In this document: piece by piece, positions 38,756 to 47,724 of the stretch
How the letters are laid out: each line of letters opens with the position of its first letter
How positions within the stretch are numbered: position 1 is the first letter of the stretch
Assembly: GCF_013184805.1 (NCBI RefSeq)
Contig: NZ_JAATNG010000007.1
Span: forward strand, 222,712 to 286,711
Source of the DNA: Pseudoruegeria sp. HB172150
GTDB lineage: Bacteria > Pseudomonadota > Alphaproteobacteria > Rhodobacterales > Rhodobacteraceae
Reading direction: 5' to 3'
DNA: 64,000 nt
Notes under the pieces: generated by a model
The model's database searches: none
What the model was told of the DNA's origin: nothing
The model's input: the letters and a program-made list of their open reading frames with translations, nothing else
Translations under genes and position numbers: made by a program

Positions 38756-40249
38756 ATGAAGACCTTATGCATTTCCGCAGCCGCGCTGGCTGCGGCCACA
38801 ACCGTCAATGCACAAACCATCGTCCAGATGGACAGCGACTGGTACTCGGCTGGCCAGGAATACATCCAGGCTGAACTCGCACGGATGGCGAACACCGCCC
38901 AGGCCAAGAACGTGATCCTGATGATCGCAGACGGCAACGGCGTCGGCACCAACTACGCCACCCGCCTGTTCATGGGCCAGCAGGAAGGTGGCCTGGGCGA
39001 AGACTACGTTCTGCCCTACGAGCAGCCCGGCTTCTACAGCGCGCTGGTCAAAACCTACAACATCAACGCCCAGACGCCGGACTCGGCACCCACCGCCGGC
39101 TCGATGAACACCGGTGTCAAACAGCGCTTCAACCTGATCAACCTCGGCGAAGACGCGATCCACGACGATTGCTCGACCGTCGAAGGTAACGAACTGACCC
39201 TGTTCTCGGAACTGATGACCGAGATGGGCAAGTCCGTAGGCATCGTTTCCACTGCCCGTATCACCCACGCCACTCCGGCTGCCGTCTACGCAAAGACCGC
39301 GAACCGGAACTGGGAAGACGAAATCCCGGAAGGTTGCACCGCCCAGGCGGACATCGCGACCCAGTTGATCGACGCCATGGAAGCCGGCACTGTCGATTTC
39401 GCCATGGGTGGCGGCGGCCGTTACTTCCTGCCCGAAGGCATGGAACTGGGCGGTCTGGGCGGTCATCGTCCTGATGACACCAACCTGATCGAACGCGCCG
39501 AAGGACTGGGCGCTGCCTTCGTCACCGATCAGGCCGGCTTTGACGGTCTCGACCTTGCTTCGGATGCCCCGGTCCTCGGTCTCTACGAAAACAGCCACAT
39601 GCTCTACGAGGCAGACCGCGAGAACGAGCCGTCGCTGGCCGAGATGACCGCTGCAGCCATCGAGTACCTGTCGAAAAACGAGAACGGCTACTACCTCGAG
39701 GTCGAAGCCGGGCGTATCGACCACGGCAACCACGCCGGCAACGCCTACCGCACCCTGACCGACGGTGTGGCCTGGGCCGAGGCCGTCGCGCTGGCCGACG
39801 AGATGACCGATGACGCGGACACGCTCATCGTCGTGACCGCCGACCACGAGCACGCCATCGCGTTCAACGGCTACTGCGGCCGTGGCTCGCCGATCACCGG
39901 CCTCTGCTACGACGTCGCGCAAACCGGCATCGAGCATTCGGGCGAGGCGCTCACCGCCGCCGACGGCAAACCCTACACCGTCATCGGTTACCTGAACGGC
40001 GCAGGCTCGCTCCTGACCGAACAGTCGGACGGTTCTTTTGCCGCGCCGGAAGGCCGCGCTGAATTGACCAACGAAGAAGCCATGGACCCGGACTTCCTGC
40101 AGCAGGCTATGCTGCCGATGTCGTCGGAAACCCACTCGGGTGAAGACGTCGCTGTCTATGCCAAAGGCCCCTGGGCGCATCTCTTCGACGGGACGATCGA
40201 GCAGAACATCATCTTCCACGTGATGATGCACGCCGCGACCGCCGAGTAA
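38756..40249 (+). CDS. phoA: Alkaline phosphatase, PhoA family
   Basis: Periplasmic phosphomonoesterase of 497 residues with a signal peptide ending in NAQ. Metal and catalytic residues are visible: Asp59 in LMIADGNG, Ser110 as nucleophile in TPDSAPTAGS, the RITHATPA block, VEAGRIDHGNHAGN, VTADHEH, and ETHSGEDVAVYAKGP. It releases phosphate from organic phosphate esters. AGGGAG precedes the ATG, and a Pho-box-like site lies upstream, fitting PhoB control. A strong terminator follows. Confidence 0.92.
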   Translation: MKTLCISAAALAAATTVNAQTIVQMDSDWYSAGQEYIQAELARMANTAQAKNVILMIADGNGVGTNYATRLFMGQQEGGLGEDYVLPYEQPGFYSALVKTYNINAQTPDSAPTAGSMNTGVKQRFNLINLGEDAIHDDCSTVEGNELTLFSELMTEMGKSVGIVSTARITHATPAAVYAKTANRNWEDEIPEGCTAQADIATQLIDAMEAGTVDFAMGGGGRYFLPEGMELGGLGGHRPDDTNLIERAEGLGAAFVTDQAGFDGLDLASDAPVLGLYENSHMLYEADRENEPSLAEMTAAAIEYLSKNENGYYLEVEAGRIDHGNHAGNAYRTLTDGVAWAEAVALADEMTDDADTLIVVTADHEHAIAFNGYCGRGSPITGLCYDVAQTGIEHSGEALTAADGKPYTVIGYLNGAGSLLTEQSDGSFAAPEGRAELTNEEAMDPDFLQQAMLPMSSETHSGEDVAVYAKGPWAHLFDGTIEQNIIFHVMMHAATAE

Positions 40250-40273
40250 GGCGTCCTTTTTTCCTTACTGCGG

Positions 40274-40298
40274 GAGGGCCCCCTGACGTGGGGCCCTC
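40274..40298 (+). terminator. Terminator hairpin after phoA
   Basis: Stem GAGGGCCCC (40274-40282) and GGGGCCCTC (40290-40298) with a 7-base loop, followed by TT. Confidence 0.7.
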
Positions 40299-40347
40299 TT
40301 CGAATTAGAATTCGGGCAACCTTCCCGAACCGATTCCGGAGGATCCG

Positions 40348-40773
40348 ATGCTTACCCGCCGCACATTGCTGCTTTCCGCTCTGGCCGCCCCATTCGTATC
40401 GCCCGCGTCTGCCGCCAACGACAATACGCTGAAGATGCGCGAGCTCTACGGCATGGGCCACGGCTTTTCCGACCTTGCCTATCAGCTCGATGGAAACCGG
40501 ATAACTGTCGAAGGCTACATGGCGCCGCCGCTCAAGGCCGACAGCCAGTTTTTCGTGCTCACCCGCATTCCGATGTCCGTCTGCCCGTTCTGCGAGACCG
40601 AAGCGGAATGGCCCGATGACATCATGGCCATTTACACCAAGCGGGTGATCGACGTGGTCCCGTTCAATGTGAAGATCAAGACCAGCGGCTTGCTGGAAAT
40701 GGGCAGCTACAAGGATCCCGACACCGGGTTCCTCAGCCTCATTCGCCTGACCGACGCAACTTACGACCGATGA
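40348..40773 (+). CDS. Exported DUF3299-like protein
   Basis: A 141-residue exported protein with a signal that has a twin-arginine start (MLTRRTLLLSALAAPF). The mature domain includes VEGYMAPPLKADSQFFVLTRIP and a CPFCETEAEWP segment with a CxxC pair, resembling the DUF3299 family often found beside LolCDE-like ABC genes. Its stop overlaps the ABC ATPase start by four bases (ATGA), so it is likely the periplasmic partner of that transporter. Whether the CxxC is redox-active or metal-binding is not known. Confidence 0.7.
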   Translation: MLTRRTLLLSALAAPFVSPASAANDNTLKMRELYGMGHGFSDLAYQLDGNRITVEGYMAPPLKADSQFFVLTRIPMSVCPFCETEAEWPDDIMAIYTKRVIDVVPFNVKIKTSGLLEMGSYKDPDTGFLSLIRLTDATYDR

Positions 40774-41450
40774 CCCTGCCGCTCAGCGTGGCCGACCTGG
40801 CCATCCACAGTCCCGGCGGACCTGCAATCCTGACGTTGGACCGGCTGGAACTGCCTGCGGGGATGCTGCTGGGCGTGCGCGGCCCGTCGGGTGCCGGCAA
40901 GTCCACGTTGATCTATGCGTTGGCGGGCCTCTGGGAAAAAGCCAGCGGCCAGGTTCACTGGGGTGATACGGAAATCCTTTCCCTCGGCGATCGCCGGCGC
41001 ACCGCTTTCCGCGCGCAGAACATGGGGATGATCTTTCAGGACTTCCTGCTGTTCGAGGAACTCACCGCGCAGGGCAATGCCGAGCTCGCGTCGATGTTCC
41101 GCCGTCGCGCCGACCGCTCCGACATTTCGCTGCGCGCCGCCGACCGTCTGCGCCACCTCGGTCTGCCCGAAACCGCCCGCTCCGTCGCCAGCTTCTCTGG
41201 CGGAGAGCGCCAGCGCGTTGCCGTCGCGCGCGCCCTCGCCCACAACCCGGCGATCCTGCTCGCTGACGAACCCACCGCCAGCCTGCACCGCGAAGCGGCC
41301 GACGCCCTGATCGGCGACCTGACCGCGCTCGCCAGAGACGCCGGCACGACCCTGATCGCCGTCAGCCATGACCTGCACCTGCTGGACAGGATGGATCGCG
41401 TTCTGACCATCGAGGACGGTCGTGTCACCGAGGACCGGATGGCCGCCTGA
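40770..41450 (+). CDS. ABC transporter ATPase, LolD/MacB-like
   Basis: A 226-residue ATPase. Walker A is RGPSGAGKSTL at about residues 37-47, Q-loop MIFQDFLLF, signature SGGERQRVAVARAL, Walker B ILLADEPTA, and H-loop VSHDLHLL. The sequence is of the LolD/MacB/FtsE subclass that drives lipoprotein release or substrate extrusion without moving substrate through a channel. Four-base overlap upstream and one-base overlap downstream tie it to the exported protein and the permease. Confidence 0.92.
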   Translation: MTLPLSVADLAIHSPGGPAILTLDRLELPAGMLLGVRGPSGAGKSTLIYALAGLWEKASGQVHWGDTEILSLGDRRRTAFRAQNMGMIFQDFLLFEELTAQGNAELASMFRRRADRSDISLRAADRLRHLGLPETARSVASFSGGERQRVAVARALAHNPAILLADEPTASLHREAADALIGDLTALARDAGTTLIAVSHDLHLLDRMDRVLTIEDGRVTEDRMAA

Positions 41451-42763
41451 TGGAGGGTCTCTGGAACAGCCTGCCGGTTCTTGCGCAGGACCTGATCGTC
41501 AGCATCGCGCTGATCCTGCCGATCCTCATCGCGGCGGTCCTGCTGATCCGTGGTTATGCCCCCTTCCCGCTCGCCCACGCGATCTTGTGGCGGTTCCGCT
41601 GGGCCAACCTGATGTTCATCCTGCTGATTGCCGTCTCGGTCGGCATGGGCATCGGCCTGATCGCGCAGGAACGCGGGTTGCGGCGCGGCATGGCCAATTC
41701 CGCCGACAAGTTCGACCTCGTTGTCGCCGCCCCCGGCAGCGAGTTGACGATGATGCTGGCCACCGTATTCCTGCAGCCCTCCGATGTGGGCCTGCTCGAC
41801 GGTAACGCCTTTAATGAAGTGGCCGGACACGAGAACGTCAGCATCGCCGCCCCCATCGCTTTTGGCGACAGCTTCAACAACGCGCCTGTCGTCGGCACCA
41901 CCGCCGAATTCGTCACCTACCTTACCGACGGAGAGCTGGACGGCCGGCTCTGGGAAACACATGAAGAGGCCGTCACCGGCGCCGCCGTCGATCTGGCAAT
42001 CGGCGACAGCTTCACTCCCGCCCACGGCGTCGGCGATGCCGCCGAGGAACACGCCCACGAAGGCGCGGGTTTCACCGTCGTCGGACGCATGCCGCGTACC
42101 GGCACCCCCTGGGACCGCGCCATCCTGATCCCTATCGAAGCGGTGTGGGAGGTGCACGGCCTCGCCAACGGCCATGCCCCGGAATCCGGCGAACAGATCG
42201 GCCCGCCCTACGATGCCAAGTTCTTTCCAGGCACCCCCGCCATCATTGTCCGGGCCGATGCGCTGTGGGCCAATTACGCGCTCCGCTCCGAATTCACCCG
42301 CGACAACCAGATGATGGCTTTCTTCCCCGGCTCAGTGCTGGCCAACCTCTACCGCGTGATGGGCGACGTACGTCAGGCAATGTCGCTGATGTCCGTCGTC
42401 ACTCAGGTCCTCGTCGCCGCCAGCGTGCTGCTCGGCCTGTTCATTCTCACCCGTCTGTTCCAGCGGCAGGTCGCGATGCTGCGCGCGCTCGGCTCGCCGC
42501 GCCGTTTCATCATGGCTGTGATCTGGCTCTACGGCGTGCTGCTGCTTGCGGCCGGCACCGCACTGGGCGTCGCGCTCGGCTTCGCCGCCTCCGCCGTCCT
42601 GTCCCGCATCGTGACGCTGCGCACCGACATCCTCGTCGAGGCCAGCCTCGGCTGGTCAGAGATCCATCTCGCCCTCGCCTTCCTGTCGATCACCAGCGTG
42701 CTCGCCCTGATCCCGGCCTTCGCGCTGATGCGCCAACCCGTCGTCGCGAACCTGCGCGCCTGA
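41450..42763 (+). CDS. FtsX/MacB-type ABC transporter permease
   Basis: A 437-residue inner-membrane protein: two N-terminal helices (about 12-36 and 48-72), a large periplasmic domain of about 220 residues, and three C-terminal helices with the FtsX-core segment RLFQRQVAMLRALGSPRRFIMAVIWLYGVLL. Topology fits MacB/LolC permeases. With the ATPase and the DUF3299-like protein it forms a three-gene exporter-like operon lying between two phosphate-scavenging genes. Cargo unknown. Confidence 0.9.
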   Translation: MEGLWNSLPVLAQDLIVSIALILPILIAAVLLIRGYAPFPLAHAILWRFRWANLMFILLIAVSVGMGIGLIAQERGLRRGMANSADKFDLVVAAPGSELTMMLATVFLQPSDVGLLDGNAFNEVAGHENVSIAAPIAFGDSFNNAPVVGTTAEFVTYLTDGELDGRLWETHEEAVTGAAVDLAIGDSFTPAHGVGDAAEEHAHEGAGFTVVGRMPRTGTPWDRAILIPIEAVWEVHGLANGHAPESGEQIGPPYDAKFFPGTPAIIVRADALWANYALRSEFTRDNQMMAFFPGSVLANLYRVMGDVRQAMSLMSVVTQVLVAASVLLGLFILTRLFQRQVAMLRALGSPRRFIMAVIWLYGVLLLAAGTALGVALGFAASAVLSRIVTLRTDILVEASLGWSEIHLALAFLSITSVLALIPAFALMRQPVVANLRA

Positions 42764-42793
42764 ATTTCAGGCAGCCCACAGTCAATCCGCAAT

Positions 42794-42811
42794 CTGTCAC
42801 CAAACTGTCGC
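42794..42811 (+). promoter_or_regulatory. Pho box upstream of the phytase-family gene
   Basis: CTGTCAC (42794-42800) and CTGTCGC (42805-42811) are two 7-base units 11 bases apart, each with 6 or 5 of 7 matches to the PhoB unit CTGTCAT. It lies about 50 bases before the next start codon. Confidence 0.75.
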
Positions 42812-42861
42812 GCAACCCCGTTAGCCCGAGCCGGCATAAAGCAACGAGGGGAGATTCCGAC

Positions 42862-45018
42862 ATGCTCTGCAGACTTCTCCTTGCAGCCTCCACGCTGGCC
42901 CTTGCCGCCGGCGCCGAGGCGCAAGTCTTCAACCGCATCGCCAGCTACCCGGTATCCGAGAACTCCGGCGCCGACATGGACACCGAAACTTCGCCCGAGA
43001 TCATCTCGGTGACCGAGGACGGCATGACGCTGGTCTATTCCGACAGCCCGCTGGGCGTGATCGGCATGGTCGACATCACCGACCCCTCCGCGCCCGTGGG
43101 CAAGGGCACTGTCGAGATGGACGGCGAACCCACCGCGGTTTCCGTCATCGGCACCATCGCCTTCGCTGGCGTGAACACGTCGGAAAGCTACACCAACCCG
43201 TCGGGCAAGATGGTCTCCATCGACACCGCAACCGGCGAGATCACCGGTGAATGCGTCCTGTTCGGCCAGCCGGACTCCACCGCGCCCGCCAAGGACGGTT
43301 CCTTCGTCGCCATCGCCATCGAGAACGAGCGCGACGAGGATGCCGGCGACGGCGGTCTGCCGCAGATGCCCGCCGGCGCGCTGCAGATCGTTCCCGTCGC
43401 CGACGGCGCCATGGATTGCGACGGCATCATCACCGTCGAGATGACTGGCCTCGCCGACATCGCACCGGAAGACCCGGAGCCGGAATTCGTCGACACCAAC
43501 AGCCTCGGCCAGATCGCCGTGACGCTGCAGGAAAACAACCACATCGTCATCGTGAACCCGGACGGAACCATCGCCAACGACTTCTCGGCCGGCGCTGTGG
43601 ACCTCAAGAACATCGACACCAAGGAAGAAGGCGCCCTCGTCTTCACCGACAGCCAGGATGGCCGCCTGCGTGAGCCCGACGCGGTTCAGTGGCTGGACGA
43701 CGACCGCATTGTCATCGCCAACGAAGGCGACTGGAACGGCGGCTCGCGCGGCTTCACCATCTTCAACAAGGATGGCACCGAGCTTTACGAGAACGGCACC
43801 GGCATCGAGTACGAGGCCATCATGGCCGGCCACTACCCGGAAGACCGCTCCGGCAACAAGGGCGTGGAACCGGAAGGCATGGAAGTCGGCTTCTTCGGCG
43901 ACGACACCTACATCTTCCTCCTGCTGGAACGCGCCAACCTGGTCGGCGTCTACAAGGACACCGGCGGCGACCCGGAATTCGTTCAGCTCCTGCCCTCGGG
44001 CATCGGGCCGGAAGGCGCCTACGCGATCCCGTCTCGGAACCTGGTCGTGACCGCCAACGAGGCAGACCTTGGCCCCGACGGCGGCATCCGCGCCCATGTC
44101 ATGATCTACGAACTGGGCGACGGCCCCGCCGCCTATCCGCAGATCAAATCCACCATGGATGGCGACGTGCCGATCGGCTGGGGCGCCCTGTCGGGCCTTG
44201 CCGCCGACGCGACCGAAGACGGCAAGCTCTATGCCATCTCCGACAGCTACTACGGCATGCAGCCGGCGATCTTCACCATCGACGCCACCCAGACCCCCGC
44301 GCTGATCACTGACAAGCTGGTCATCACGCGTGAGGGCGTTCCGGCCCAGGGCATCGACCTCGAGGGTGTCTTCGCCAACGAAGACGGCACCTTCTACGTC
44401 GCCTCCGAAGGCCGCCTCGACCGTGGCATCCTGCACGCGATCTACCATGTCGCCGACGATGGCGAGATCGAAGAGACGATCCCCTTCCCCAAGGAGATCA
44501 TGGCGGTCGAACGCCGCTGGGCCGCCGAGGGCGTGACCCGCATCGGCGACACCCTGTGGGTCGCCATCCAGCGCGGCTTTGACGACGATCCGGAGAACCA
44601 GGTCAAACTGCTCTCTTACGATCTCGAGTCGAAGGAATGGGGTGGCGTTGCCTACCCGACCGAGCCGGTGGAAAGCGGCTGGGTCGGCCTCAGCGACATC
44701 ACCTACGCCGGTGGCGACGTGATCTACATCATCGAGCGTGACAACCAGATCGGCGGCAATGCCAAGCTAAAGGCGCTGTACTCGGTGCCGCTCAGCGATC
44801 TGGAGCCTGTCGCCCTGACCGAGGAACTGCCGCTGGTCTCCAAGACCCTCGTGCACGACTTCATCCCCGACCTGCAGGCTCTCAATGGCTTCGTGGTCGA
44901 CAAGATCGAAGGTTTCACCATCGACGTCGAAGGCCACGCATTCGCCGCCACCGATAATGACGGTGTCGACGACAGCTCGGGCGAGACCCTGTTCTTCAAA
45001 GTCGACATGGACATGTAA
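42862..45018 (+). CDS. Esterase-like phytase-family secreted protein
   Basis: A 718-residue exported protein with a signal peptide ending near GAEAQ. It is acidic, and reads as beta-propeller sequence throughout, with GIDLEGVFANEDGTFYVASEGR and AVERRWAAEGVTRIGDTLWVAIQRG in the C-terminal half, the signature of the esterase-like-activity-of-phytase family. The N-terminal half has a choice-of-anchor-I-like propeller (SNSLGQIAVTLQENN-type repeats). It probably releases phosphate from phytate or other organic phosphates, or hydrolyses phosphoesters. A Pho box precedes it and a very strong terminator follows. Confidence 0.85.
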   Translation: MLCRLLLAASTLALAAGAEAQVFNRIASYPVSENSGADMDTETSPEIISVTEDGMTLVYSDSPLGVIGMVDITDPSAPVGKGTVEMDGEPTAVSVIGTIAFAGVNTSESYTNPSGKMVSIDTATGEITGECVLFGQPDSTAPAKDGSFVAIAIENERDEDAGDGGLPQMPAGALQIVPVADGAMDCDGIITVEMTGLADIAPEDPEPEFVDTNSLGQIAVTLQENNHIVIVNPDGTIANDFSAGAVDLKNIDTKEEGALVFTDSQDGRLREPDAVQWLDDDRIVIANEGDWNGGSRGFTIFNKDGTELYENGTGIEYEAIMAGHYPEDRSGNKGVEPEGMEVGFFGDDTYIFLLLERANLVGVYKDTGGDPEFVQLLPSGIGPEGAYAIPSRNLVVTANEADLGPDGGIRAHVMIYELGDGPAAYPQIKSTMDGDVPIGWGALSGLAADATEDGKLYAISDSYYGMQPAIFTIDATQTPALITDKLVITREGVPAQGIDLEGVFANEDGTFYVASEGRLDRGILHAIYHVADDGEIEETIPFPKEIMAVERRWAAEGVTRIGDTLWVAIQRGFDDDPENQVKLLSYDLESKEWGGVAYPTEPVESGWVGLSDITYAGGDVIYIIERDNQIGGNAKLKALYSVPLSDLEPVALTEELPLVSKTLVHDFIPDLQALNGFVVDKIEGFTIDVEGHAFAATDNDGVDDSSGETLFFKVDMDM

Positions 45019-45043
45019 GACGCGCACAGCGCGGACAAAAAAG

Positions 45044-45081
45044 AACCGCCGCGTGCCCCGGGTACGCGGCGGTTTCTTTTT
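45044..45081 (+). terminator. Rho-independent terminator after the phytase-family gene
   Basis: An 11-bp stem AACCGCCGCGT / ACGCGGCGGTT, closed by a short loop and followed by a T tract. Confidence 0.92.
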
Positions 45082-45100
45082 GTCTGGCCCCAACGCCGCG

Positions 45101-45322
45101 CTAGTCGGCGAACCCCAGACGGTTCAATGCGGTCCGTGCGATGCTGGAACTGGCGGAGTTCTTGGACAGAACCGCCTCGTTCAGCTGATGCACGATCCTA
45201 TGCAATTCGCGCTCGTGCAGGCGTTTCTGCACGAACTCATGCAATTCGCTGGCAGACAGGCTGTTGATCCTGCGTGCCAGCCCAATATGGGCGGCAGACG
45301 CCCCCTCACTGTCCCATTTCAT
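45101..45322 (-). CDS. Small conserved-looking protein of unknown function
   Basis: A 73-residue mostly helical, charged protein: LARRINSLSASELHEFVQKRLHERELHRIVHQLNEAVL forms one long amphipathic region. No domain recognised, no signal peptide, no good ribosome site. It sits between the phytase terminator and the stress island, in the reverse direction. Its coding-like composition and position support it moderately. Confidence 0.5.
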   Translation of the reverse strand: MKWDSEGASAAHIGLARRINSLSASELHEFVQKRLHERELHRIVHQLNEAVLSKNSASSSIARTALNRLGFAD

Positions 45323-45423
45323 GAATTTTTTATGACCCGCCGGGACGATTCGGTAAAGCGTTAAGGACTTCTCTGACCGACGGTTTCTGTGGACAAAATA
45401 CTCAACGACGTGACGTCAGATCG

Positions 45424-45449
45424 GGAACCTCTTTTGCTTCCGCAGCGTT
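45424..45449 (+). promoter_or_regulatory. EcfG-type promoter for the PLDc_N/AI-2E operon
   Basis: GGAAC (45424-45428), 17-base spacer, CGTT (45446-45449), the alphaproteobacterial general-stress sigma consensus. It lies about 48 bases upstream of the start at 45498. Confidence 0.8.
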
Positions 45450-45497
45450 AGTCCCAAAGCGGATTTCCGCGCATGTTTCCGAACCTGGAGAATGACG

Positions 45498-45704
45498 ATG
45501 GCCGAACTCAGTATGTTTGAACTCAGCGGTATCGGAGGGCTGATCCTGCTTGCCCTCGATGTCTATGCACTGGTGAATATCTTCCAGTCGCGTACGTCCA
45601 CCGGCGGCAAGGTGGCCTGGGTTCTCGGCGTGGTCGTCTTCCCGTTCCTGGGCTTCCTCGTGTGGCTGTTCTTCGGCCCGCGCAAAGCCCAGCAGCATGC
45701 CTGA
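45498..45704 (+). CDS. PLDc_N-domain small membrane protein
   Basis: A 68-residue inner-membrane protein with two helices and the PLDc_N (phospholipase D N-terminal) pattern: ALDVYALVNIFQSRTSTGGKVAWVLGVVVFPFLGFLVWLFFGPR. No catalytic domain follows, as is usual for stand-alone members. The ATG at 45498 is chosen because GGAG lies 8 bases upstream; the in-frame ATG at 45492 is too close to it. It overlaps the next gene by eight bases and has an EcfG-type promoter. Confidence 0.85.
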   Translation: MAELSMFELSGIGGLILLALDVYALVNIFQSRTSTGGKVAWVLGVVVFPFLGFLVWLFFGPRKAQQHA

Positions 45705-46797
45705 CGGTAAGGTCCGCCGCAGCCTGTTACCGCGGCCCGTCATCGCTTCGTGGATCGCCGTCGGCCTTGCGGCCGGCGGTGCTATTCTTTCCGCGACAGA
45801 GCCAATTCTGGCGCCGATGGTGCTGGCGCTGGTGACAGGCATCGTGCTGTCGCCGATTGCGGTCTCATGGGAACGCGTCGGCATCCCGCATCGCTTCGGT
45901 GCGCTGATCAATCTGGTCTTCGCACTGTTCCTGATAGGCGGCGTGCTGCTGCTCCTGCAGCCGGTTGCCGTGAGGCTTGCGGAACAGGCACCCAAGGTCG
46001 CGTCGGATGTCGAGCAATCTCTCCGCGATCTGCGCGCGTCGCTGCGTGGGCTTACCGAGATGTCGAAAGACGTGGCAGAGGCCATCTCGCTTGATGACCC
46101 GGCTTCAACTGTTTCCATTGTTCCCGCCGCCGAAGAGTCTGCGCCGGCCGAGTCCGCCCCCGTGCCGTCGGTCGCCGACGCACTCTGGCTGGCACCCTCG
46201 ATCCTGGCGCGTGTCGCGGTTTTTGCAGGTACGCTGTTCTTCTTCCTCGCCACGCGGGAAGACATCTATCGCTGGCTGTCGCGGCACATTCCCGGCCGTG
46301 ACGACAGCGAAGATATCGAACGACGGCTGCTAGAGGCGGAATGGCGCGTGTCGCGCTACTTTCTGACAATCGCGATGATCAATGCCGGCCTCGGCGTGGC
46401 CGTCTTCATCGTCACCAGTCAACTGGGCGTGCCCGGCGCAGCGGTCTGGGGCCTGCTGGCGTTTCTCGCCAATTTTGTCCTCTACCTTGGCCCGGCCTGC
46501 TTTGCCCTGGCGCTGCTCTATGCCGGCATTGCGGCCTTCGACGGTCCGATGACCCTGCTCCCGACAGCTTGCTACCTGGGCATGAACTTCATCGAGGGCC
46601 AGTTCGTTACCCCGGCACTGGTCGGCCGGCAGATGCAGATAAATCCGCTGGTTGTCTTCCTGTCGGTGATTTTCGGGATCTGGCTATGGGGACCGATTGG
46701 CGGGATCGTGGCGATCCCGATCATGGTCTGGCTTCTGGTCCTGCACGACACGCGGCCGGCGAAAGAAGTCCCACCGACCACAGCCGACAAGGCCTGA
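45697..46797 (+). CDS. AI-2E family transporter (UPF0118)
   Basis: A 366-residue inner-membrane protein with about eight helices and a variable hydrophilic segment (about 105-155), then the family's C-terminal part: GVPGAAVWGLLAFLANFVLYLGP and FIEGQFVTPALVGRQMQINPLVVFLSVIFGIWLWGPIGGIVAIP. Despite its name the family includes sodium-proton antiporters and exporters of unknown cargo. It is cotranscribed with the PLDc_N gene and therefore probably part of the general stress response. It abuts the convergent PRC-barrel gene. Confidence 0.9.
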   Translation: MPDGKVRRSLLPRPVIASWIAVGLAAGGAILSATEPILAPMVLALVTGIVLSPIAVSWERVGIPHRFGALINLVFALFLIGGVLLLLQPVAVRLAEQAPKVASDVEQSLRDLRASLRGLTEMSKDVAEAISLDDPASTVSIVPAAEESAPAESAPVPSVADALWLAPSILARVAVFAGTLFFFLATREDIYRWLSRHIPGRDDSEDIERRLLEAEWRVSRYFLTIAMINAGLGVAVFIVTSQLGVPGAAVWGLLAFLANFVLYLGPACFALALLYAGIAAFDGPMTLLPTACYLGMNFIEGQFVTPALVGRQMQINPLVVFLSVIFGIWLWGPIGGIVAIPIMVWLLVLHDTRPAKEVPPTTADKA

Positions 46798-47223
46798 TCA
46801 GATATCTGCCACGCCGGGCAATGTCTTAAGCTCTTCGCGGCTTTGCTCGGCGTGGACAACAAAGCTCTTCAGTTCCACGCCACCTCGCTCCTCGACCTGA
46901 AGCCGGTCGAAGCTGACTTTCACGCGGTCGCCACTGACACCCAGCAGGCCGCCGGTCAGCCGCACCACTGCGTCCGTGATCTGCCCGGTATCGGAGACCA
47001 CCAATTCCGCCACGCTTCCGACCACCTTGTCGCGATTGTCGACGACGACGGCACGCATCAGTGCATCCACATCGACCTCGGTGAAATACAGCCGATCTTC
47101 GGGAACGAATACGGCGGACGAACTCGCCGGCACAGTCACCGGCTTGTCGGACGCTTCCATCTGGATGCCGGCAAGCGCCGGTACTGCGATGACGGAAGCC
47201 AGGATAAGTGTTCTGGTCAGCAT
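46798..47223 (-). CDS. Secreted single PRC-barrel domain protein
   Basis: A 141-residue exported protein with a signal peptide ending at ALAG. One PRC-barrel (about residues 45-115): LYFTEVDVDALMRAVVVDNRDKVVGSVAELVVSDTGQITDAVVRLTGGLLGV. It resembles each half of the two-barrel protein at 54-55 kb, but is shorter. It likely acts in the periplasm as a stress-induced envelope protein; no biochemical role known. No clear EcfG promoter was found for it. Its stop touches the AI-2E gene stop. Confidence 0.78.
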   Translation of the reverse strand: MLTRTLILASVIAVPALAGIQMEASDKPVTVPASSSAVFVPEDRLYFTEVDVDALMRAVVVDNRDKVVGSVAELVVSDTGQITDAVVRLTGGLLGVSGDRVKVSFDRLQVEERGGVELKSFVVHAEQSREELKTLPGVADI

Positions 47224-47317
47224 GGGTTTGCCCCTTGTTCCAGCGTAGGATCTTGAAGGGAAAACGCATGCGCGCCGCTAAAGTTTCGGTTCGGGTCAAT
47301 AACTTTCTGAAAAGCAT

Positions 47318-47343
47318 TAAAATACCGCGCCATTCCGGCGCGG
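47318..47343 (-). terminator. Terminator of the DUF883-holin operon
   Basis: CCGCGCC (47325-47331) pairs with GGCGCGG (47337-47343). On the minus strand the stem is followed by TATTTTAA. It lies about 28 bases beyond the holin-like gene stop. Confidence 0.7.
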
Positions 47344-47370
47344 CTTTGTCGATTTCACGTTGCTTGCCGG

Positions 47371-47718
47371 TTAGTCGTCACCCTTGGGCTTGGTGCGCGA
47401 CGAAGCGATTCCGGCCCCAAACCCTTGCATGAACGCCGCCAGGATGGTGGTCACGGCGGATGCGGGCGTCGGCGGCGGGGCGGGAGGCGGAGGCGGAGCA
47501 CGTTTCACCGCAGCCATGGCCAGCAGGATCAGCCCCAGGCCCGCATAAACTGCGGCGACGACCAGCGTGGCCACCAAAGCATCATGCGCCTGTTCCAGCG
47601 CGATCCACCCTGCCGCGGTCAGGAAACCCAGCGCAACAAGTAGCAGCAGAACACCAACAAGGCCCAGCGCGGAACGCCGGGCCAGTTCGCGCAACTGGTA
47701 GCGCAGTCCATAGAACAC
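47371..47718 (-). CDS. Holin-superfamily (YqjE-like) membrane protein
   Basis: A 115-residue membrane protein with two helices (about 17-42 and 48-69) and a Pro-rich then glycine-rich tail. Looks like the YqjE/phage holin III-type stress proteins, which accompany DUF883 genes and are not phage lysis proteins. It follows DUF883 by six bases in the same operon, expressed from an EcfG-type promoter. Confidence 0.75.
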   Translation of the reverse strand: MFYGLRYQLRELARRSALGLVGVLLLLVALGFLTAAGWIALEQAHDALVATLVVAAVYAGLGLILLAMAAVKRAPPPPPAPPPTPASAVTTILAAFMQGFGAGIASSRTKPKGDD

Positions 47719-47724
47719 GTGGGC

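Noticed and set aside
47263..47287. EcfG promoter for the single PRC-barrel gene
   Set aside because: The best candidate has GAAAC instead of GGAAC, so the -35 box is not convincing.
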